64,000 bases of DNA. Source: UBA10364 sp905182675 (GTDB lineage: Bacteria; Bacteroidota; Bacteroidia; Flavobacteriales; Schleiferiaceae). The notes beneath the pieces were generated by a model. It was not told the origin of the DNA. It did no database searches and worked only from the letters and a program-made list of their open reading frames with translations. The stretch lies in the NCBI GenBank assembly GCA_963933975.1, contig CAWVWE010000003.1, forward strand, positions 1 through 64,000, given 5' to 3'. Shown in pieces: positions 43,106-51,471 of the stretch (position 1 is its first letter; each line of letters opens with the position of its first letter). The translations under genes and the position numbers were made by a program.

Positions 43106-45277
43106 ATGTCCTCCGTGAATTGGGAACACCAGCTAAAGCAATTTTTTGGTTTTACAGAGTTTAAAGGAAATCAACGTGCCATAATCGAAAGTATTTCTTC
43201 CGGGAAAGATACGTTCGTTATTATGCCTACCGGTGGTGGAAAAAGCCTTTGTTATCAATTACCTGCATTAGCCGCCGAAGGGACTGCTATAATCGTCAGT
43301 CCATTAATCGCATTGATGAAAAATCAGGTAGATGCGATACGCGGACATTCTGAAGTGGATGGAATAGCGCACGTACTCAACAGCTCCCTAAATAAAGGAC
43401 AACTCGAACAAGTACATATTGACCTAAAGTCCGGATTAACCAAACTCTTATTTGTGGCGCCGGAGTCATTAAACAAACCTGCTAACATTGAGTTGCTATC
43501 TCAACTAACCATCAGTTTTTTCGCCATAGATGAAGCGCATTGTATTTCCGAATGGGGACATGATTTCAGACCTGATTACCGCAGCATAAGGCAGAGCATT
43601 AAAGCATTGGGCGAGCGTCCTGTTATTGCCTTAACGGCAACTGCAACACCTAAAGTCCAGCTCGATATAATGAAAACATTAGGAATGGAAGACCCTCAAA
43701 TCTTCCTTTCAAGCTTTAATCGTCCCAACCTTTATTATGAGGTACGGCCGAAAAGAGACATTGACCATGATATCATAAAACTATTGAGCCAGCATAAGGG
43801 TAAGACCTCCATTGTATATTGTCTTTCTAGACAAAAAGTGGAGGATATCGCTAAGCAGCTTCAGATTAACGGAATAGATGCCCTACCCTATCATGCAGGA
43901 CTAGATTCAGCAACTAGGGTAAGACATCAAGATGCCTTTCTAAACGAAGACTGTGACGTCATTGTAGCCACCATTGCATTTGGGATGGGCATAGACAAGC
44001 CCGACGTTCGGTTTGTACTTCATTATGACATGCCTAAATCCCTCGAGAGCTACTATCAGGAAACTGGGCGTGCGGGAAGAGACGGTGGTGAAGGCACTTG
44101 TATCACCTATTTTGACATTAAAGATATTGAGCGCCTTCAAAAATTCCTGACCAAAAAAACGGTTAGCGAACAAGAAATTGGTCGTCAGTTACTCGAAGAG
44201 GCCACAGGATATGCAGAGGCTGCGACATGTAGAAGACGCGTTTTATTGCACTATTTCGGTGAAGTATTTCATGAAGATGATTGCGACAAAATGTGCGATA
44301 ATTGCAGACATCCAAGAGAAAAAGTCGATGCCTCGGCAGAATTACTTGACGTTATTGCCGCAGTAAATGAAACCCATGGCAGATTCAAAACCTCAGAAGT
44401 GATCAACATACTTCGTGGAAACATGACCGCCCTACTTTCCCAGAATAACGCAGACTCCTTAAAATCATGGGGAACACACAAAGATAAAAGTGAAAGTCAT
44501 CTTCGCGCAGTCGTGCGTCAAGGAATCATAAGACTTTATCTAGCGAAAAATATTGACGCCTACGGAACCGTACAAACTACTGAAAAGGGCAATACAGGAA
44601 AATTACCTAAAGCCTTTAGAGTGCGTAAAGAAATCGACTATAAGGAGCTCAACAACAGCGTGGAGGTTAAAAAAGTAGTGGCTGTGGATGATCAGTTGTT
44701 TGGTCACTTAAAAGACCTTAGAAAGAAAATTGCCAAGAGTAAAAGTGTCCCCCCTTATGCCGTATTTAGCGAGCATTCGCTGAGTGAAATGGCCACCATT
44801 TACCCATGTGACTTGGAAGAATTAAAAAATATTCAAGGCGTTGGCGAAGGAAAGGCAAAGAAATTTGGAGGGCCCATGGTAGCGTTGATTGAGGCTTATG
44901 TCAAAGAAAATGACATTGATCGTCCTCAGGACATGGTATTCAAAACAATAGCGAATAAAAGTGCTTTGAAAGTCTACATCATTCAAAGCACGGACCGTAA
45001 ACTCCCACTGGAAGATATCGCCAGTGCCAAAGGATTAAAAATGCCACAGCTCCTAGAGGAAATGGAGCGCATCGTTACAAGTGGAACAAAAATAAATATA
45101 GACTACTACATCGATGATATACTCGATGAAGAAAGTATTGAAGAACTCTTTGAGTATTTAACCGAAGAAGCCACAGTTGGGTCTCTTGAGGAATTAACCA
45201 CAGAGTTTGGTGAAGATTACGAAGAACAAGAACTACAACTCATTAGACTGAAGTTTTTCTCTGACATCGCTAACTAG
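43106..45277 (+). CDS. recQ: ATP-dependent DNA helicase RecQ
   Basis: A 723-residue 3'-5' helicase of recombination and fork repair. Motif I PTGGGKS at 41-47, DEAHCISEWGHDFR near 141-154, and the QETGRAGRDG arginine-finger region. The zinc-binding RQC part shows four cysteines (CRRRV...CDKMCDNC, near 373-398). An HRDC domain is near 530-600, then about 110 residues of acidic tail. The promoter region shares the gap with tatC. Longer than E. coli RecQ (about 610) because of that tail. Confidence 0.95.
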   Translation: MSSVNWEHQLKQFFGFTEFKGNQRAIIESISSGKDTFVIMPTGGGKSLCYQLPALAAEGTAIIVSPLIALMKNQVDAIRGHSEVDGIAHVLNSSLNKGQLEQVHIDLKSGLTKLLFVAPESLNKPANIELLSQLTISFFAIDEAHCISEWGHDFRPDYRSIRQSIKALGERPVIALTATATPKVQLDIMKTLGMEDPQIFLSSFNRPNLYYEVRPKRDIDHDIIKLLSQHKGKTSIVYCLSRQKVEDIAKQLQINGIDALPYHAGLDSATRVRHQDAFLNEDCDVIVATIAFGMGIDKPDVRFVLHYDMPKSLESYYQETGRAGRDGGEGTCITYFDIKDIERLQKFLTKKTVSEQEIGRQLLEEATGYAEAATCRRRVLLHYFGEVFHEDDCDKMCDNCRHPREKVDASAELLDVIAAVNETHGRFKTSEVINILRGNMTALLSQNNADSLKSWGTHKDKSESHLRAVVRQGIIRLYLAKNIDAYGTVQTTEKGNTGKLPKAFRVRKEIDYKELNNSVEVKKVVAVDDQLFGHLKDLRKKIAKSKSVPPYAVFSEHSLSEMATIYPCDLEELKNIQGVGEGKAKKFGGPMVALIEAYVKENDIDRPQDMVFKTIANKSALKVYIIQSTDRKLPLEDIASAKGLKMPQLLEEMERIVTSGTKINIDYYIDDILDEESIEELFEYLTEEATVGSLEELTTEFGEDYEEQELQLIRLKFFSDIAN

Positions 45278-45280
45278 GAA

Positions 45281-45307
45281 AAAAAAGCCCGCGATGCGGG
45301 CTTTTTT
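45281..45307. terminator. intrinsic terminator, bidirectional
   Basis: 12 bp perfect stem (45281-45292 with 45296-45307), GC core gcccgc, A6/T6 flanks and 3 nt loop. It ends recQ and also the sigma-factor run; the T-tract overlaps the stop codon of the 47-residue protein. Confidence 0.9.
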
Positions 45308-45449
45308 AGTTCTTAAAAACTTCTTCTAGTCCTTCGAGATCTCCTGATAAGGGTATAGATGCTGTTGAAGTACTATAGTTCAATAAAAATTGGATGGTTT
45401 TTTCAGACGCTCCCACGTCCAGGTTTTCGTAGTGTAATGTTTTCGCCAT
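45306..45449 (-). CDS. 47-residue conserved small protein
   Basis: Starts at the ATG at 45449; the frame opens 13 codons earlier with no support. Sequence features: MAKTLHYENLDVG, then SEKTIQFLLNYS, which I recognise as a pattern of very small proteins in Flavobacteriia (a helix with ETINFLLNYS-like residues). Low in membrane character, acidic. It lies 61 bp after the sigma-factor gene in the same direction and shares its terminator. Function unknown; association with the sigma factor is by position only. Confidence 0.55.
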   Translation of the reverse strand: MAKTLHYENLDVGASEKTIQFLLNYSTSTASIPLSGDLEGLEEVFKN

Positions 45450-45510
45450 GGCTATGTATATACGTTTCACTGTATAACGCAAAACCAATTAGGCTTCGTA
45501 TAAATGGTGA

Positions 45511-46095
45511 TTACATTTCTAAACTTATGTTGTGCTTCACCATTAATTTCTGCATGTTAGTCACCGCATACCTCATTCTACCTAGAGCGGTATTTATACT
45601 AACGCCTGTTTCTTCTGCAATATCTTTAAAGCTATAATCACAGAACACACGCAATTCCAACACCTGTCGCTGCTCTAACGGTAAAAATGAAATGAGCTTA
45701 TACAAGTCTTCGTTGATTTGGGATTCTATCAGCTCAGCTTCGTAAGGCCGATCTGACTGACCGTATGAGTCAAAAACAGTGAACTCTCCACTAGGGCGAA
45801 ATTCTTTTTTTCTAGACTCTTTTCTGAAGTGATCTAACGTGGTATTGCTAGCTACACGAAGGGCCCAAGGCAGGAACTTACCCTTTTCCTCATAATTCGA
45901 TTTACGTAAAGAGCGAATTATCTTAATAAACGACTCTTGAAAAAGATCGTCAGCAACTTGTGCGTCGTGCACTTTAGAATAAATCTGGAGGAAAATTCTT
46001 TTCTGGTGTCTGCGGATCAACACCTCAAAAGCTTGCTCGTTTCCACTACGGTACAGCGCCACTAAAACGTGGTCTTCCTGTGTTCCTAAGTTCAT
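45511..46095 (-). CDS. RNA polymerase sigma factor, ECF-like (sigma-70 family)
   Basis: A 194-residue sigma factor with region 2 (DLFQESFIKIIRSLRK...WALRVASNTTLDHFRK, about 50-107) and region 4 (LPLEQRQVLELRVFCDYSFKDIAEETGVSINTALGRM, about 138-175 as separate blocks). A linker of about 25 residues joins them. No anti-sigma gene is next to it, unlike typical ECF pairs; a 47-residue small protein follows instead. Possibly constitutive or controlled by stress through another route. Confidence 0.85.
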   Translation of the reverse strand: MNLGTQEDHVLVALYRSGNEQAFEVLIRRHQKRIFLQIYSKVHDAQVADDLFQESFIKIIRSLRKSNYEEKGKFLPWALRVASNTTLDHFRKESRKKEFRPSGEFTVFDSYGQSDRPYEAELIESQINEDLYKLISFLPLEQRQVLELRVFCDYSFKDIAEETGVSINTALGRMRYAVTNMQKLMVKHNISLEM

Positions 46096-46223
46096 ACAAT
46101 AAGGATTTAGCGTAGCAGTCTTTCTATAAGCAAGTCATTTTATTTGTGGTGAATATAAGGACAAGAATCAAATACTATTCCAATTTGATGCTTTTTGGCA
46201 GAACCATCAGTCTATTTATAGGT

Positions 46224-46231
46224 TACTTTTG
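46224..46231 (+). promoter_or_regulatory. -7 promoter element of uvrA
   Basis: TACTTTTG, matching TAnnTTTG, 21 nt before the uvrA ATG at 46253. A TTG lies 26 bp upstream, further than the norm. No LexA-like box was recognised. Confidence 0.35.
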
Positions 46232-46252
46232 TGTTTTAGCCCTTTTCTGAGC

Positions 46253-49024
46253 ATGACCCAATTCATAGAAATCAAACGCGCAGCTGTCCACAACCTCAAG
46301 GAAGTTAGTGTAAATATACCTCGAAACCAACTTGTGGTCATCACAGGAGTGAGCGGATCGGGAAAGAGCTCATTAGCTTTTGACACTTTATTTGCTGAAG
46401 GACAGCGTAGGTATGTAGAAAGTTTAAGCTCCTACGCACGACAGTTCTTAGGGAAATTAGACAAGCCAAAGGTGGAATATATTAAGGGTATTCCACCAGC
46501 CGTAGCCATTCAGCAAAAGGTAAGTAGTAAGAATCCCCGATCCACCGTAGGAACTACTACAGAGATTTATGACTACCTGAAGCTTCTATTTGCTAGAATT
46601 GGTAAAACATACAGTCCTGTCTCAGGAGCAGAGGTCAAGCGCCATCAAGTGGAAGATGTTATTGATCACATAGATCTACACCCAGAAGGTACACGCTTTT
46701 TGATCGTCGCCCCTGTAACTTTTAAAGACAGAACTGCACTTCAGCATTTAACCATTTTAGCACAACAAGGTTTTGCGAGAATGATGAAGGACGGCGAGGT
46801 TATCCGCATTGATGAAGTGATTGAAGAAGGCCTATTTGATGATCCGATCATAAAATTAGTTGTAGACCGCGCAATAGTTAGGGTTGGAGATCAAGAGAAT
46901 ATACACCGCCTACAAGATTCCATACAAACTGCCTTTTATGAAGGTAGAGGGACCTGTTTAATTGATTATTTAAATGGTGAAAAGCCGTCAGAATTTAACA
47001 GTCTATTCGAATTAGACGGAATAAGTTTTATTGAACCTTCAACACATTTATTTAGCTTCAACAACCCAATAGGCGCCTGCCCAACCTGTGAAGGATTTGG
47101 AAGCATCATTGGGGTAGACGAAGACTTGGTGGTCCCTAATCAAACGCTCAGTGTATTTGAAGGATGTATTGCTCCGTGGAAAGGTGAAACAATGAGCAGA
47201 TGGAAGGATAAATTTATCTTAGGCGCTGCTGCATTAGATTTCCCCGTACACCGGTCCTATATGGACCTTACGAGTGCCGAAAAAGAAGTGCTCTGGGAAG
47301 GTGGCAAAGGTTTTAAAGGGATCAATGCTTTTTTTAAGCACTTAGAAAGTAAGAGTTATAAAATCCAGTTTCGAGTGATGCTCAGTCGCTACCGTGGCAG
47401 AACGAGTTGCTCTACGTGTAAAGGAAAGCGGCTGAGGTCCGAAGCCTCTTATGTAAAAATAAACGGCACAGCGCTACACGAATTAGTAGAGCTACCCCTG
47501 CGTAAGCTGAAAATATTCTTTGCTGAATTAGCGCTTGATGATCGCGATGCCAAAATTGCAAAACGACTATTAACAGAAATAAGTACTAGGATCGACTTCT
47601 TGGTCAATGTGGGACTCTCCTACTTAAATCTTAACAGAGTCAGTGGTACCCTAAGTGGTGGAGAAAGCCAGCGTATTCAGCTCGCTACTTCGCTGGGGTC
47701 AGCCCTCGTTGGGTCCTTGTATATATTAGACGAGCCAAGTATTGGACTTCATCCACAGGACGCCTACCAACTCATTGAAATTATACGGGCACTCCGAGAC
47801 AAAGGAAATACAGTCGTCGTAGTAGAGCATGAAGAAGCTTTTATGCGTGCTGCAAATTACCTGATTGATATTGGACCTGCGGCAGGAAACCTTGGTGGTG
47901 AAATAGTTGCATGCGGCCTACCAGAAGATGTTTTATCTCATGAATCCTCTCTTACCGCGGGATACTTAACCGGTAGACTTTCTATTCCTTTCCCTGGATC
48001 ATTGCGAAAACCAAAGGGGGAAATCACATTAGAAGGTGTACGTCAACATAATCTCAAAGGATTTGATGTCTCTATACCGTTAGGTGTATTTACTGTAGTT
48101 GCAGGAGTAAGTGGATCTGGGAAAAGTACACTGGTTAAAAAAATTCTGTATCCTGCACTTAAAAAACATTTAGAACAGGTTGGAGAACGTCCAGGGTTAC
48201 ACAAATCCATGACTGGAGACATAGACTCAATCGATCATGTAGAGATGGTTGACCAAAATCCAATCGGAAAATCATCGAGGTCGAACCCTGTCACCTACCT
48301 CAAGGCATATGACGATATTCGTAACCTCTACGCCAATACGGAGCTGTCAAAAGTACGTGGATATAAAGCCAAGCATTTTAGCTTCAACACAGATGGCGGT
48401 CGTTGCGATGCTTGTAAAGGTGAAGGTGAAGTAACCATCGAAATGCAGTTTATGGCCGATGTACACCTGCCCTGCGAAGACTGTAATGGAAATAGATTCA
48501 AGTCTGAAATATTAGAGATCAAAGTATCTGATAAAAGTATTTCAGATATTCTTCATTGCACCATTAATGAAGCTATTGCGTTTTTTAAACAAATAAAGCA
48601 GACAAAAATCGCTACCAAACTTCAGCCCTTACAAGACGTTGGATTAGGTTATGCCCATGTAGGACAGAGTTCTTCTACCTTATCAGGTGGCGAGGCGCAA
48701 CGCGTCAAACTTGCCTACTTCTTATCTAAAGGAGAGAAGTCTGGGAAAACATTATTCCTTTTCGATGAACCCACAACCGGGTTACATTTTGACGACGTTA
48801 AAAAATTATTAAAAGCACTTAATGCACTCGTAGATATGGGTCACTCTGTTCTTGTAATAGAACATGACCTTGATGTTATTTTACGTGCTGATTATTTGAT
48901 TGAAATAGGGCCAGAAGGAGGAGAGCATGGCGGGCAACTTCTTTATACTGGGGCTCCAGAAGGAATTACAGAAGTATCTAAAAGCCCTACAGGCATGGCC
49001 ATAATAAGAAAAAATAAACAATAG
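46253..49024 (+). CDS. uvrA: excinuclease ABC subunit A
   Basis: A 923-residue DNA-damage sensor of nucleotide excision repair. First ATPase: GVSGSGKS at 32-39 with the LSGGESQR signature later. A first zinc finger has CPTCEGFG and CSTCKGKR, and the second has CDACKGEG and CEDCNG. The NPRSTVGTTTEIYDYL segment is typical for UvrA. Second ATPase Walker A is VSGSGKST and its signature is LSGGEAQR. I start at the ATG at 46253; a TTG upstream adds 8 residues. Slightly shorter than E. coli UvrA (940). Confidence 0.95.
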   Translation: MTQFIEIKRAAVHNLKEVSVNIPRNQLVVITGVSGSGKSSLAFDTLFAEGQRRYVESLSSYARQFLGKLDKPKVEYIKGIPPAVAIQQKVSSKNPRSTVGTTTEIYDYLKLLFARIGKTYSPVSGAEVKRHQVEDVIDHIDLHPEGTRFLIVAPVTFKDRTALQHLTILAQQGFARMMKDGEVIRIDEVIEEGLFDDPIIKLVVDRAIVRVGDQENIHRLQDSIQTAFYEGRGTCLIDYLNGEKPSEFNSLFELDGISFIEPSTHLFSFNNPIGACPTCEGFGSIIGVDEDLVVPNQTLSVFEGCIAPWKGETMSRWKDKFILGAAALDFPVHRSYMDLTSAEKEVLWEGGKGFKGINAFFKHLESKSYKIQFRVMLSRYRGRTSCSTCKGKRLRSEASYVKINGTALHELVELPLRKLKIFFAELALDDRDAKIAKRLLTEISTRIDFLVNVGLSYLNLNRVSGTLSGGESQRIQLATSLGSALVGSLYILDEPSIGLHPQDAYQLIEIIRALRDKGNTVVVVEHEEAFMRAANYLIDIGPAAGNLGGEIVACGLPEDVLSHESSLTAGYLTGRLSIPFPGSLRKPKGEITLEGVRQHNLKGFDVSIPLGVFTVVAGVSGSGKSTLVKKILYPALKKHLEQVGERPGLHKSMTGDIDSIDHVEMVDQNPIGKSSRSNPVTYLKAYDDIRNLYANTELSKVRGYKAKHFSFNTDGGRCDACKGEGEVTIEMQFMADVHLPCEDCNGNRFKSEILEIKVSDKSISDILHCTINEAIAFFKQIKQTKIATKLQPLQDVGLGYAHVGQSSSTLSGGEAQRVKLAYFLSKGEKSGKTLFLFDEPTTGLHFDDVKKLLKALNALVDMGHSVLVIEHDLDVILRADYLIEIGPEGGEHGGQLLYTGAPEGITEVSKSPTGMAIIRKNKQ

Positions 49025-49091
49025 ACGCATTGAGGTGTTCTATGGTTATCTAGGACATCTTAACTGATGGCTTGGGTTTATTGGTTTGGTT

Positions 49092-49123
49092 GTTAGGCCC
49101 GCTCTGCGGGCCTAACTTATTTT
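49092..49123. terminator. intrinsic terminator, bidirectional
   Basis: 11 bp perfect stem (49092-49102 with 49106-49116, loop 3 nt), GC-rich, followed by a T-rich tract. It lies between uvrA and the convergent RNA methyltransferase gene. Confidence 0.8.
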
Positions 49124-49914
49124 TATATACGTTGGCTTCCCTTCCATTGGTACATCAATACCGCAGCTGCTACACTCACATTTAAACTATCAATAGAGTC
49201 TCCTTCCATGGGAATAATGATGTTTTGATATCCTTTTTCTGTCCATTCTATAGTCAAACCCCTGCTTTCTTCACCTAAAATAATTGCGGTTTTTGCAGAC
49301 CACTTTAGGTCATACATGGAAGAGGCCTCAGAATGCATGTGAGTAATATAATTCTGAAATGAATGATTCTTGAGATGCCCTTGAATCGTCTTAGAATCGC
49401 CCACAAATAATGGGATTTCAAATAAAGCTCCAGTAGCATTTCTAATAACATTAGGACCAAAGGGATCAATCGCAGGGTCAGCTAAAAAAACAGCATCAAT
49501 ACCCGCTGCAACAGCACTTCGCAATACGGCACCTAAATTTCCAGGTTTTTCTATCCCTTCCAAAATTAAAACTGCCTTTGCCCTGCCCAGTAAATCTTGG
49601 GAAGCGTCTAAAGAGACGTCTGGCGTTTGAAATACAGCAATAGCCCATTCTGTTGTGCTCCGGTAAGCGATCTTGTCGAATACCTTTTGGCTTGCTACAT
49701 AAAAATCAGGAAAGGAACCCGTCTCAATCGCGACCGAAGATCCATCAAGTACCCAAATTTCAAGGGGTACCCATTTCGACGAAATTGCTCTTTGTATCTC
49801 TCGCTCTCCTTCAATCACGCACAAACCTTTTGATTTACGTGCTCTACTTTTAGTGAGTAATTGAACAATGTCCTTTACTTTTGGATTCGAAGTACTCGAT
49901 ATTAAAATGCTCAT
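49123..49914 (-). CDS. TrmH-family RNA 2'-O-methyltransferase (SpoU type)
   Basis: A 263-residue SPOUT enzyme. An N-terminal L30-like substrate-binding domain (residues 1-100, SNPKVKDIVQLL) is followed by the trefoil-knot catalytic domain with LEGIEKPGNLGAVLRSA, then IRNATGALFEIP, LGEESRGL and the SLNVSVAAAVLMYQW end. It methylates ribose of rRNA or tRNA; target unknown. Start codon is 3 bp from the SUI1-family gene on the other strand. Confidence 0.87.
   Translation of the reverse strand: MSILISSTSNPKVKDIVQLLTKSRARKSKGLCVIEGEREIQRAISSKWVPLEIWVLDGSSVAIETGSFPDFYVASQKVFDKIAYRSTTEWAIAVFQTPDVSLDASQDLLGRAKAVLILEGIEKPGNLGAVLRSAVAAGIDAVFLADPAIDPFGPNVIRNATGALFEIPLFVGDSKTIQGHLKNHSFQNYITHMHSEASSMYDLKWSAKTAIILGEESRGLTIEWTEKGYQNIIIPMEGDSIDSLNVSVAAAVLMYQWKGSQRI
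49876..49883 (+). promoter_or_regulatory. -7 promoter element of the SUI1-family gene
   Basis: TACTTTTG matches TAnnTTTG, 34 nt before the ATG at 49918, inside the divergent methyltransferase coding region. Confidence 0.3.
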
Positions 49915-49917
49915 AGG

Positions 49918-50277
49918 ATGGCGAATAAGAATAAACCAAAGAAAATCAATTTAGAGGACTTAGGAGGATTTGTCTTTAGCACTAATCCTGAATTTGATTA
50001 TGACACAAATAACGAGACTCAGGACGTTTCTAACCTAGAGCAAGTATTAGAGATGCATTTCGAAAAAAAAGGCCGTGGCGGTAAGCAAGTAGTCGTTATA
50101 CGAGGGTTCAGAGGTCCAACACAACAGCTAAGTACGCTAGCTAAGATACTCAAGCAACAATGCGGGGTCGGAGGAAGTGTCAAGGATGGTGAAATAATTC
50201 TGCAAGGAAACGTCAGAGACAAAGCGACTGATTACTTGAAAAAGGAAGGATACGTTACAAAAAGAATTGGAGGCTAG
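49918..50277 (+). CDS. SUI1/eIF1-family translation factor (YciH-like)
   Basis: A 119-residue protein: a disordered N-terminus, then the SUI1 fold with EKKGRGGKQVVVIRGFRG near 49-66, the KQQCGVGGSVKDGEIILQG segment (about 89-107) and an ending RIGG. YciH-like factors act on start-site fidelity and under stress. The single Bacteroidota copy is often annotated as a translation initiation factor. No operon partner: divergent with the methyltransferase and convergent with bshA. Confidence 0.88.
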   Translation: MANKNKPKKINLEDLGGFVFSTNPEFDYDTNNETQDVSNLEQVLEMHFEKKGRGGKQVVVIRGFRGPTQQLSTLAKILKQQCGVGGSVKDGEIILQGNVRDKATDYLKKEGYVTKRIGG

Positions 50278-50321
50278 AGTACGTAATTCTTAATTTAAAC
50301 CTCGACCTACTTGACAACAGC

Positions 50322-51452
50322 CTATTTGCGAGATTGACCCAATGCCCGATGGTATACTCCCTCGTACATGGGTACAATTTTATCAATCGAAAATTCAAGC
50401 GCTCGTTGATAGGCATTCTCTTTGAACTTAGATAACAATATATCATCTTGAAGTAACTTTATCCCATATTTGGCCATTGCATTAACATCACCAATATCGA
50501 CCAAGTAACCTGTTTTACCGTGAACATTCAATTCAGGTAACCCTCCTGTATTCGAGCTGATCACAGGAACCCTAGCAGCCATTGCTTCTAAAGCCACTAG
50601 TCCAAAACTTTCCGTTTCTGAGGGCAACAAAAAGAGATCTGACATACATAAAAGGCGTTTTATTTCTGACGTTTTTCCCAAAAATTTTACCCGATGAAAT
50701 ATCCCCAAGTCCTTGGCTTGTTGTTCCGCTAATTCACACTCAGGTCCCTCTCCGATCATCAGTAAAATGGTAGGAATTACTTCCTGTATTTTATGGAAGG
50801 CCTCAATGATATCAGGAATACGTTTCACCTTGCGCATATTAGAAATATGAACAACTATCTTCTCACCTTGCGGCGCCATTTGTGTTCGATCGCAGAGCGG
50901 GTCTTCGTCATAAAGCTTGACGTCAATAAAATTTGGAATGACTTCAATCTCCTTCTTTATAACAAATGAGCTGAGCGTATCTTTTTTCAAACTCTCACTA
51001 ACCGTAGTGACAATATCACTTTGATTAATGGAAAAAGTCACCGCTGGCCTGTACGAAGGGTGTTTACCTACTAGGGTAATATCTGTACCATGAAGCGTGG
51101 TTATAACGGGTAAATAAATACCTTTTTCCTGTAGAATTTGCTTCGCCATATAAGCGGCGTAGGCGTGTGGAATAGCATAATGTACATGTAGGATTTCTAT
51201 ACCTTCCGTGAGAACAGTATCTACCATCTTGGAACTCAATGCCAGCTCATAAGGCTGGTAGGCAAAAAGAGGATAATCGCGAACATTAACCTCATGATAG
51301 AAAATATTAGGCTCAAGAATATCTAGCCTAACGGGTTGACTATAGGTTATAAAGTGAATTTCATGGCCATTCTTTGCCATTTGAATTCCCAATTCCGTGG
51401 CAACAACTCCTGAGCCACCGAAAGTGGGGTAACATACAACTCCTATCTTCAT
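50322..51452 (-). CDS. bshA: N-acetyl-alpha-D-glucosaminyl L-malate synthase BshA
   Basis: A 376-residue family 4 glycosyltransferase. The GGSGVVATELG stretch at residues 12-22, the THIT-like HGTDITLVG region and the late SETESFGLVALEAMA motif fit BshA. It joins UDP-GlcNAc and L-malate in the first step of bacillithiol synthesis, the low-molecular-weight thiol that many Bacteroidota use in place of glutathione. It follows the GH3 fusion gene by 19 bp and may share its transcript. Confidence 0.93.
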   Translation of the reverse strand: MKIGVVCYPTFGGSGVVATELGIQMAKNGHEIHFITYSQPVRLDILEPNIFYHEVNVRDYPLFAYQPYELALSSKMVDTVLTEGIEILHVHYAIPHAYAAYMAKQILQEKGIYLPVITTLHGTDITLVGKHPSYRPAVTFSINQSDIVTTVSESLKKDTLSSFVIKKEIEVIPNFIDVKLYDEDPLCDRTQMAPQGEKIVVHISNMRKVKRIPDIIEAFHKIQEVIPTILLMIGEGPECELAEQQAKDLGIFHRVKFLGKTSEIKRLLCMSDLFLLPSETESFGLVALEAMAARVPVISSNTGGLPELNVHGKTGYLVDIGDVNAMAKYGIKLLQDDILLSKFKENAYQRALEFSIDKIVPMYEGVYHRALGQSRK

Positions 51453-51471
51453 TCCTCTAAATTAACCCCAA

